This document shows positions 1-10,300 of a stretch of 64,000 nt of DNA, in pieces. The position numbers and the translations under genes are program-made. Numbering within the stretch: position 1 is the stretch's first letter; each line of letters begins with the position of its first letter. A model generated the notes under the pieces. The model saw only the letters and a list, made by a program, of their open reading frames with translations, made no database searches and was not told the DNA's origin. Origin of the DNA: Raphanus sativus (Eukaryota; Streptophyta; Magnoliopsida; Brassicales; Brassicaceae); NCBI RefSeq assembly GCF_000801105.2, contig NC_079519.1, positions 9,174,668-9,238,667 of the forward strand, read 5' to 3'.

Positions 1-3000
1 CAACAATATATAACATATCATAGCCAAAGTAGTGCTATGGGTATAAACTTTTTTTTCCTTTTCTTATGTATATGGGCTCCAATTTCCCTTAAGTATATAT
101 CATTGTAGTTAAAAGATTTTTTTTTTCTGTTTTTCTTTTTTTTTTAAAGGCTACAATTCATCAGTCATACACAAGATCAATTATAATTGACTTTAGTGCT
201 GACCAGCCTCGTAAGTGTAGTCTTGATTCTCCTTCCCATTTCTTCATTCATAACTTTAATCTACTTGGTCCCTCGTGGTTCTCCACATAGTATTTCTAAA
301 CCAAACAAAACACCGCCCGGTTCGCTTATTAATATAATTCGAATCAAGTTTATAAAACCGGCAGAAAACTAATCAACACTAGTTTATCTACTTTGATTGT
401 ATCAGTTATCTTTTTTTACTAGTTTATCTTCTGACGGAATGATTTTTATCACATGCCTAAACACACATATTTTTATTCTCTCATTTACTGCTTACTCTAG
501 GATCTGGTTTTACATACGTTTTTTCTATATTTCGTTCCCGAAGGTTCTTTATTTACCATAAAACCAAATGACTTGCATGCTAGTTGATTTAAAAAGTTGT
601 TTTTTCTATATTTGGGTCCTATCGTGGCATAATAAACCTAGCATATTTTTATTTTTCATGGGCTGTAGTTCCATCAGTTGGTTATACTTATTTTATATTT
701 TCATGCGCTGAAGTTGAACGTTTCCTTAATCGAAACGTTTCGAAGCTTATATTAGGCGTGGACATTTTAATCTTGATCCGAAAACTCGATCTGGAATCAA
801 CAGAAAATACCCAATTCGAATCTGAACCGGAAATTTACAAGTACTTTTATTTCTTTTACCCAAATAGACCCGGAACCAAAATGAACCAATCCGAATAGAC
901 TCGTACCCGAAAATAACCGACCCGATAAAAACCGATTTATACCCGACTTAAAAACATGTATATCCAAAATTATGATTTTATATATTTTGTTTTATATATT
1001 TTTTATGATTTAGTTGAAATATATTTTGTTAACAATTTTATTATTACTTTGTAACATTTTAAGCAATTTGAAGTTTTAAAATGTAAAATTTAGAGTTTAA
1101 AAATATTTTATGTTAATTATTAATAATTTAATTTAAGTCATTTTAAAAAAATTAGATATTATACAGTATATCATTACAACCAATACGATCGTGGTAATTT
1201 TTAAATAATTTTTTTTCGGTTTGTTTGGTTGCTGAATAATAAAAATTATTGTGTGTTGGATGTTGTCATCGAGTTGTGATACTGAAGCTGAAAAGTATTG
1301 AACTTGCGATGGTTTTAGTTGTAAAGGGAAGAACCGTCGAATGATTAGCTTGCTTCACTATATATATGACTAGTTTAGTAGTTATATTATCTGCAACACT
1401 ACTTTTGGGTAGATATTGACAGAGACAATGAATTGAAGTGTTTGTAAAAAATGCACGAGGAAGTGTTTTATCACCAATTAAATATATATCCTATCCTAGA
1501 AGTATTTAAGAAAAAGAATGAAAGCTCCATGCAACTCATTATATTACAAGATTAATATATTTTCCTAACTTCTATAACGAGTCAAAATCATTAATCTTGA
1601 AGTTAAACTTTCAATTGAAACATAACTTTTTGTTGGTATAAACTGTGACTGTTGAAATCGGGTTACATTTCGCAATAGTATGACCAAATATAATATATAT
1701 AAATCTGATTATTTTTTCTGATATAACCGTTAAATGTTGAACGTCAAAAAATAAAGATTGTTATTATCAATTTGACCGTTCTGCCTTAGAATTTTACTCT
1801 CTGATAAAAAAAATGTACTAGTAAATCACTTACAGAGAAAGAGTTTGCAATTAATAGTTTGCCATTAGTTTAATTATCATACCAATATTTGAGTTTAATC
1901 TGGTTTCAGTGGTTAATATGTAAACATTTTTTAACAGGACAGGAAAAAAACTAAATTATAAAACTATAAAATAGAAGTATCAAGACTAAGTATTTTCTAA
2001 TATATTAGAACAATGATTGATAGAAAACTGGTAAACGAATAAATACGCAGAATTTTAAATATATATCACTTAAAATGATACTGTTTTAAGTACTAGTAAG
2101 TTTTTCCATTTGTATGATTGATAACAACAGTTAAAAATGTTACTATATCCTTATCTCCACAGTATGAGGTCATTAATAAGACCTACAAATTTTAATTTTC
2201 AATCTCAAAATGTCTCCTTTCTCAAGATTAAAGCAAATTCTTTTGAGAAATATGTTAGTCTTTCATACTGATGACACTGGAAAGTAGACCTAATTTCAGA
2301 ATCCAATGTCCATCGCTAAAAATATGGATCCGTTTCTTATGTCGGCAGTAGTTGGCGTGGGTTTGAGAAAAATGTAAAGGCTAATATATCGAAGTTATTG
2401 GATATCAGTTTTATAAACATATAATGCATTCTCACATTCAAATTAAATGTTAAAATTAAATAAAGAATCGGATAAAAACATAATATTTTCTAAAAACGAT
2501 GGTCATCACTGAGTTGCTCTAGACAACAGATCGATCTTCGTTTGATGACTACATAAATATACTAAACTGTTGTGAATCTACAAATTAGATTTGATTTCCG
2601 TTTAAGATCTCCGATCAAACAAATAGTATTTTATATTTTTATTGTACTCATCATGTTGACTTTGGAATTAGAAAAAATAGAAGGTCAAGTGGTCAATTTA
2701 GCCCCATCATCTGAGGTCTTGTCTATAAAGTAACAAGGAAGTTAGTATTCTGAAATGTTGTTTCATAACTTTTTGTTAGGACATTATTTGAAATGAAAAA
2801 AAAAAATTGATGATGTTGTGTAGAATGTCTAAATTATAGGTTGTTATTTTAGAAACAATGTAGTAATATAAACTCTATTTTAAATTGTGTAAGCAAATGT
2901 GAAAGTACGTTATGGTGAATCTAGAAAATGATACTAAAGTACAAATTTGTGTAACCATTATATTTTTATTATATCTATTTATAATTAAATATATTAGTTT

Positions 3001-3340
3001 TTTAAATTATATTTTAGTGATTATTTTGATAAAAAGTAAATTTTAATATATTTATTGAAGTAAGATATTATTAGTATGAAATAGGGGAGTATTAACTAAC
3101 TGTACTCTAGCAAAAAAAATAGCTGAATAGTAGGATGTTATTTTAGAAATGATCTATCGATACATAAACTATATATTAAATTGCTGTAAACAAGTATAGA
3201 AAGTACATTATGTTGATACCCTTTTTTAAAACAACAAAAAAGTATATTGTGGTAAACATAAAAAAAATATACTAAAAACACTTACTCTCGAATATAATAT
3301 TTTAATTCTACTTGTGGTATCAATTTGTCTCATTTTATTC
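1..3340. other. AT-rich intergenic DNA
   Basis: No coding region, RNA gene or complete element is recognised here. The short ORFs are not conserved in frame with copy B. Positions 748-945 hold a degenerate motif rich in ACCCGA and CCGAA that starts TAGGCGTGGACATT. It recurs in copy B at about 22,484 and 26,157 and looks like the end of an old MITE. The tract otherwise matches 21,820-28,735 in copy B. Confidence 0.7.
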
Positions 3341-3346
3341 GACTTG

Positions 3347-3534
3347 TTTTTTTTTAATTATACAGAAGTATTCTGGCTCCACATAAGTGGTTCAGACTAT
3401 TCACGTGTTGCCACGTGTCGGTTCTCTGTCCCTAATGATGCCGAAATGTTAATTCCACAGTGGCTGAGATTCGAACCTAGGTAGCAAAACTCACAACTGT
3501 GAGCCCTTTACTACTAGAACTAGAAGCCTCGATT
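3347..3534 (-). mobile_element. tRNA-derived SINE, copy A
   Basis: Read on the minus strand, this element starts with a tRNA-like head: box A-like CTAGTTCTAGTAGTAAAGG and box B GGTTCGAATC about 40 bases later. A body and an A-rich tail follow (a T-run at 3,347 on the plus strand). GACTTG flanks it at 3,341-3,346 and 3,535-3,540, as a target duplication would. It is about 188 bp long. The same insertion is in copy B, so it predates the duplication. The family name is not known to me. Confidence 0.75.
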
Positions 3535-3717
3535 GACTTGGATCATAATTTATATATCATCCGTCGTTAAAATGGGTTTATTGGATCCATAAAAACAAGC
3601 AACAATATATGATTTAAATAGTTAGCTGAGAATAATCAAAACCACAAGTAATAACTAGTAAAATATAATCATTTTTTCAGAAAAAAAAAAGTAAAATCAA
3701 TTTTGTTCGCAGAAATG

Positions 3718-3867
3718 ACCAGGAGAGCTATTGTGGATATGAGTTATTACTTTCGACTCATTTAAATACACAGGAGAGGATTATCCATGGGCTATACCTC
3801 TACCCGGAAGTTAGACTTGTGTCATCATTGACCCGGATTTAACCATTTTTCTTATCAAAAAAAAAAA
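3718..3867 (+). mobile_element. SINE-like retroposon, copy A
   Basis: This 150-bp element ends in a run of 12 A after CTTATC and is flanked by AGAAATG at 3,711-3,717 and 3,868-3,874. The body contains GGGCTATACCTC and TTGACCCGGATTTAACC, in the style of repetitive Brassicaceae SINE 3' regions. No clear tRNA head is visible, so it is probably 5'-truncated. The orthologous insertion is at 29,112 in copy B. Confidence 0.65.
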
Positions 3868-4287
3868 AGAAATGTCTAATATATAACTATCACATCTCCT
3901 CTCAACTCACAACCTACTACATTGAAACCCCTTTCATCTCCTTCAACATAATTACAACTGTTTTTGACGTGGTTCCCCATTTTTCTTCTCCAACCCATTG
4001 TAAGCTCCAATCTTCCACACTCTTATCTTATCTTCCATCTTGGCGTACACGTGACACGACACATATTTATATATGTTTCTGTTTATTATTCAACATTTTT
4101 CTTGTGCAGAAAAAGGCAAAGATATGGAGATTTTTGGAAAAGTGATAACATCGTTGATGAGTCTCATGGTCATGGTGATGTGCAAGAGTGTTGGATGGTT
4201 ATAGTAGCGGTTTATTCAATGCTCGAGCCACATTCTATGGAGGTGCTGATGCTTCTAGCACCATGGGTAGTACTTTTACTTACTCCT

Positions 4288-5868
4288 TGTTGGGGTCAAA
4301 ATCGGTCAAGACGAAATCGATGTCCGAAAATCTCGAAAAAAACATGAAAAATGTTAGAGCAACTTCGAGAGACTAATTGTTAATCGAGAAACCTCGGAAA
4401 AAGTTAAGTTCAAGATTAATCGTCTCGAAATCAACTGCTAGAAACATTTTCTACACAAAAAACCTACGGAAAACTGAAAACGCAAAAAACACGCACACAC
4501 CGAAGGAACCGAGCAGCCAACTCCGGACGTGGCCGTGGCCGCCGGGCGGCTAGCCCCGTGCTGGCCGTGGCCGCCGGCGGCTAGCGCCCGTGCTGGCTGT
4601 GGCCGCCGGGCGGCTAGCCCTGTGCTGGCCGTGGCCGCCGGCGGCTAGCGCCCGTGATGGCCGTGGCCGCCGGGCGGCTAGCCCCGTGCTGGCCGTGGCC
4701 GCCGGCGGCTAGCGCCCGTGCTAGCCGTGGCCGCCGGGCGGCTAGCCCCGTGCTGGCCGTGGCCGCCGGCGGCTAGCGCCCGTGCTGGCCGTGGCCGCCG
4801 GGCGGCTAGCCCCGTGCTGGCCGTGGCCGCCGGCGGCTAGCGCCCGTGCTGGCCGTGGCCGCCGGGCGGCTAGCCCCGTGCTGGCCGTGGCCGCCGGCGG
4901 CTAGCGCCCGTGCTGGCCGTGGTCGCCGGGCGGCTAGCCCCATGCTGGCTCGGGACATCGGACGGCTAGTCTTCATGCATAAGACCTAGGCCTCCGGGTC
5001 GCCAGAAATCCGTGTTTTGCGACTTTCCGAGATCCCGCAAACAAAACTCCTTTTCCTGCTCCAAGATTCCAAAGAACCCGTAAGACGTCAACGGACAGGA
5101 AGACTTCGTATAAAACGGTGATGGTTATCTTAAAACGCCATGTGCCTCAGCAATGGATCGAAGATCTTCCGAAAGACTCGACATCCAAGTAGGAGCATTC
5201 TTTTAAAGAAAATCGTAGAAAACAGCGGAAGACCGGAAGACGGCCCGAAAGGGACCAAAACCCGATCGAACAGTCCGTCTACGATTTTCTAAAAGGATAG
5301 ATACGACGGTTTACGATTATCTTCGCATAACAAGATAAATGTTAAACTTCCGAAAAGATAAATTTCAACTTTCCGAAAAGATAAATGTCAACTTTCCCGA
5401 TAAACGCGAAAGCCGACGAAAATGGAAAAAGTCCAGCCTGCGGCGGACTCAGCCCATCAAGAATAGACCGTCATATGGGAGTATATAAGCAAAGCTAGGA
5501 GCAGAGGAAGGGGGATCCGAAATCAGAAGAAAGAAACCACCCCAGAGCAACTTAGAACTTAGGCGCTTATTTCCTTTTTAGCGAGCTGCGACTCAACTAG
5601 GTTAGATCTAGGTTTCGAGACTAGCGATGATCGACAGTTCTTGTGGCCGAGATCTCGACCTGTTGTCCAACGCTCTCTGCAGATTCGGAAATAAAATTCT
5701 TTCTTTTTGCTCTCTTTATTTTACGCATTTATTCTCAAACTAGACTTGTATTAACTTTGTCGTGCGTGGCCCAGCAGATAGCCGAGATCCTCGGAGAAAA
5801 CTAGGTCAACTTAGTTTTTCTACGTTTTAACTTAACTAAAATCGACAGTGCGAATTTCGGTTCCCACA
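4288..5868. mobile_element. Solo LTR (probable Ty3/Gypsy)
   Basis: The 1,581-bp element starts TGTTGGGG, ends TTCCCACA and is flanked by the 5-bp target duplication CTCCT (4,283-4,287 and 5,869-5,873). Copy B has the empty site at about 29,675. No internal domain or second LTR is present, so this is a solo LTR left by LTR-LTR recombination. A TATA-like GTATATAAG near 5,481 fits an LTR promoter read on the plus strand. Size and ends suggest an Athila/Tat-type Gypsy element; that assignment is inference. Confidence 0.88.
4532..4948. repeat. GC-rich 32-bp tandem repeat inside the solo LTR
   Basis: About 13 copies of a 32-bp unit built on GCCGTGGCCGCCGG. Two variants alternate strictly: one has GGGCGGCTAGCCCCG, the other GGCGGCTAGCGCCCG. 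The real period is therefore a 64-bp dimer. The array is very GC-rich within otherwise AT-rich DNA and contains many CpG sites and self-complementary GGCGGCTAGC-type segments. Confidence 0.95.
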
Positions 5869-7348
5869 CTCCTCTCTCCAACTTACTTCAAAGTTCCAAC
5901 TTTAAACCTTTTAAGAATCTTTTCTTTTCTAAGTAGCCTCAATATAATAGAATGTAAATAATAATTAAGTGACTTTAAAACATATTGGATAAATTTCTCT
6001 AAGTTTAAAAATAACCATTTAATATTTTAAGTGATCACATTGACTATTAGTCACATTCTCATCACTCATTTAAAAGTTGGTTTTAAAAATTGGTGACCTT
6101 TATATACTTTCACATAAATTTCAGCTTCTTAGTTTTTTTGTTGGTAATCACAAATTTGTTAATGTCTCAACTCCTGAGCTTACTTCATATCCTTGGGCGA
6201 GTTCAGGTGGTGCGTGTGGGTACGGTAACTTATACAGTCAAGGATAGAACACGAAACACGGTGGCGCTAAGCACGGCTCTATCAAACGGCGGCTAAAACT
6301 ACGGCGCTTATTTCCAGATCAAATGTGTCAATGACCCAAAATGGTGTCTCCGAGGAACATTCACTGTCACAGGAACAAACTTTTGTCCTCCAAACTTTAC
6401 TCAAGCCAGCGACGCCGCAGGTTGGTGCAATCCTCCCCAACATCACTTCGATTTGGCTGAGCCCATCTTTCTCCGCATCGCTACATATAAAGCCAGTGTC
6501 ATCCCCGTCCAATACCGAAGGTACGTTTTTACATTTTGGTTCGGTGAAATCAAAGGATACAACTAAGCCGGTTATGTTCGGTTTATGGGAGTCCAAGACC
6601 ATTCAGTTCAATTTTCTCCGGTTTTTTCAATAAACTGAAGATCAAAAGCGTAGCATTTATCTGTTTCGGAGAGAGAAAAATTCAACACAAAAGAACAATC
6701 AATACAACAATGGTTTGAAATTCCGGTTTATCTTGGTAAAATAAATACGGTTTGGTTCCTTTTTCTCATGCATTTTCTCGAGAATATGCATGAATTTACA
6801 AGAAAGTTTAATCAAATTTTGACAAAAAGCCAGTCCAAAAAAAATATTGACAGAGATTTTATCAGTGAAACAGAGTGGCTTGCTGGAGAAAAGGAGGGAT
6901 GCGATTCACGATCAACGGACACAGGACACTCATACACATTTTTGTCTTTGTTCTTTTAAAAATTTGCATCATTAATCTTGTTCATTCATATAACTATATA
7001 TCTACAATATTATCTTAATATTATTAACTTTTCCTTTAAAATTTCTAAATCAACATACAGTACTTCATTAGATAATTATATACAAAATAATCATAAGTAA
7101 TCTAATTGTTATTTGTAATCAAAATGTATTGGGCCTCGGCCTTAGGCCCATAAATGTAACTTCTAGATTATACCGTTGTATACGTGAAACTCTTGTATAT
7201 AGGCATTTGCCGCTGCACAATATTAATCTAAGAATCCCATTTACAACCTCTAAGGTTCTTGACATGGTATCAGAGCACTAAACCTAAAAATCATCACTAC
7301 TAGGTTTTCTGGTTTACGTTCCACACGCACGGTTTCAAGCAATCAACA

Positions 7349-10300
7349 ATGGCGACTGAAACTCATGATGAAACTTCGTCTCAAACGAGATCACGAGTGG
7401 AGGTGAAAAGAAGAACGATCTCTCCGTACGATCTCACAGCCGGAGACAATCCGGGTACGATCATTTCAAAACCTCCGTTGCGCGGGCCCAACTACGACGA
7501 AAGGTCTGCTAGTATACGTTTGGCGTTGAAAGCACGTAAGAAGTTCGGTTTTGCCGATGGATCCATTGCTAAACCAAGTGAAGAATCAGAAGATTTTGAA
7601 GACTGGTGTGCAAACAATGCATTGGTCGTTTCTTGGATCAAACTGACGATCGAAGAATCTCTCTGCTCTACGTTGTCCCACAGTGAAGACGCCTCTAATC
7701 TCTGGACGCAAATTCAGAGACGTTTTGCCATGAAAAACGGACAGCGAGTGCAGCGACTCAAAACAGAGCTTTCTAATTGTCGTCAACAAGGCACGGCGAT
7801 CGAAGCGTACTACGGGAAACTCACGAAGTTGTGGACAAGCCTGGCTGATTATCAACAGGCGAAAACGATTGAAGAACTGGAGAAGCAACACGAAGAAGAC
7901 AAACTTCACCAGTTTCTTATGGGTATCGATGACTCCTTGTACGGCACAGTTAAGTCGTCTCTTCTGTCTCGCACTCCGTTGCCCTCGCTTGACGAAGCTT
8001 ACAACACCCTGGTACAAGATGAGGAATCAAAGTCTCTCTCAAAGCTTCACGAGGACAAAACAGGCGGTGTGAGTTTTGCAGTGCAGACTCAAACTCGAAA
8101 TCAGCAGCCTCTGACATGTACACTGTGTGGTCGTCATGGTCACTTGGCTGAAAACTGTTTCAAGAAGATTGGTTATCCAGCATGGTGGGGTGAACGCACT
8201 AGGAACAAATCAGGTTCCACAACTCAACATCACTCTGCTGCAGGATCTCAGTCAAAAGGAAAAACCCAAGAGCCCGCTCGTGCGAATCATGTTTCTGCTA
8301 GTCATGTCGGCTCCTCCAGTGTTGGCCCCTATGCTTCTCTCAACTCAGTCATCACTCCTGCAGACCGAGTTGGGTTCAGTGGCCTCAATGATCAACAGTG
8401 GAAAACGCTAGTGAATATGTTGAACGAGCGAAACTCGACTCCTCATGACCACAGATCAGGTAACTTTTTTCTTGAATCTTGGATCATAGATACTGGAGCT
8501 TCAAATCATATGACGGGAAGTCTTGACTACTTGACTGATGTCTGTGACATGGCTCCGATGTTAATAAAACTCCCGGATGGGAGATTTACAACTTCTTATA
8601 GACAAGGAACAGTTGCTATGGGTTCCTCTCTCAGTCTGAAAAATGTTTTCTATGTTGATGGTCTACATTGCCACTTGATCTCCGTATCTCATCTGACTAG
8701 GGATAGGCAGTGCATATTTCAGATATCTGATCGGCTTTGTCTTGTTCATGATCGCACCACACGAGCCCTGATTGGAGTGAGTGAGCAGTTGAATGGACTC
8801 TACTTCTTTAGAGGAATGGATGTAGCAGCAGTCGCTCGGTGCGCAAATCACTCTACTCTGGAGCTTTGGCACAGTCGGCTAGGTCATCTTTCCTCAAAGG
8901 CGTTGGAGCAGCTGAGAGTTCCTGATCTAAGCAATTCTGTTTTTGATTTTAAGACTAGCGAAGTTTGTATTCGTTCAAAACAAACTCGAGACTCTTTTCC
9001 TTCGAGTAGCAATAAGACAACAATGGCTTTTGAGTTGATTCATTGTGACTTGTGGGGTCCTTATCGGACAACATCTATTTGTGGTTCCAACTACTTCCTG
9101 ACCATTTTAGATGATTACACTCGTACAGTCTGGATATATCTCTTACCAAATAAACAGGCTGCACCTCAACATCTGCGGAACTTTGTAGCTCTTGTAGAAC
9201 GACAGTTCTCAACTCCGGTTAAACGCTTGAGAAGCGATAACGGCACAGAGTTCACTTGCCTCACTGGTTTCTTTGAACAGAAAGGTATCATACACGAAAC
9301 CTCTTGTGTTGGCACTCCACAGCAAAACGGGCGCGTCGAGAGAAAACATCGCCATCTCCTCAATGTAGCACGAGCTCTTCGTTTCCAATCTTCACTTCCG
9401 GTTGAATTTTGGAGTTACTGCATATTGACTGCAGGATATCTGATCAATAGGACTCCTACTGCAGTTCTTGAAGGCAAAACACCATTTGAGATGCTTTACA
9501 AGAAACAGCCACCACTCAATCACCTGAAAGTCATGGGCTGTCTCTGCTATGTTCATAACCAAAAACGTGGTGGTGACAAGTTTGAATCTCGCACCAACAA
9601 GTCTGTCTTTCTCGGTTACCCATTTGGGAAAAAGAGTTGGCGAGTTTACAATCTTGAGACTGGTATCGTCTCTGTCTCTCGCGACGTCATTTTCTGTGAA
9701 CAAGAGTATCCGTTTACAGATCCTTCAGTGATTGAACAGTTCACGAATCCGTCTTCAATCCAGCCTACTTCATCGGGGTTCATCGAAGATGATTTCTTTG
9801 ACCTGCCGGACTCTGCTCCAGAGCAGGACGACACTGTTCAGACACCTGCAGAGGACAACACTACTGACAACGTCATCTCAGCTGATCTCCCTCGAAATAC
9901 AGATCAAGCTGCAACTGCTGCAGACGACGAACCGGTTCCGCTTCCTGTTCACACTGATACTACTGCAAACGACGAACCAGCTCAGTCTCCTATTCACACA
10001 GATACTGCTGCAGACGACGAACAGACTCCGTCTCATGTTCACACTGACACTGCTCCTCCACCTGAGGTTTCGCACACTACTCCAGCGGAACAGATACAGA
10101 CGGTGCCTACGACAGAGCCTATTGCTCTAGGTTGTGGTCTTCGACAGAGGAAGCCACCAACCAAACTTGCTGATTACGTCTCTACGCTACTACATCAGCC
10201 TTACCCAACTGATACACCCTACCCGATATCAAACTATCTCTCCAGCTCCAGCTTCTCTGATCAGTACCAAGCCTATGTTCATGCAATCACCTCAGCCATC

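Larger units (their letters stand above)
4124..6958 (+). pseudogene. Alpha-expansin pseudogene, copy A
   Basis: Three exons of an alpha-expansin, a secreted cell-wall-loosening protein, can be followed. Exon 1 (4,124-4,266) encodes a hydrophobic signal peptide beginning MEIFGKVITS, a frameshift, and then [13 protein letters not shown] in the next frame. Exon 2 (6,207-6,520) begins GACGYGNLYSQG, is shifted after that, and continues with the family core [37 protein letters not shown] and VQYR. Exon 3 (from 6,874) opens with VACWRKGGMRFTING and then ends. The GT and AG splice sites are intact at all four junctions. The C-terminal cellulose-binding domain is missing. A solo LTR of 1.6 kb sits in intron 1. 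The combination of frameshifts, stops and 3' loss makes a functional product very unlikely. Confidence 0.9.

Noticed and set aside
4532..4948. CRISPR-like regular repeat
   Set aside because: Repeats are directly head to tail without unique spacers and lie inside a plant LTR.
6282..6633. Overlapping ORFs on both strands (also 30,087-30,438)
   Set aside because: They are shadow frames of expansin exon 2; the coding signal is the expansin frame, which is broken.
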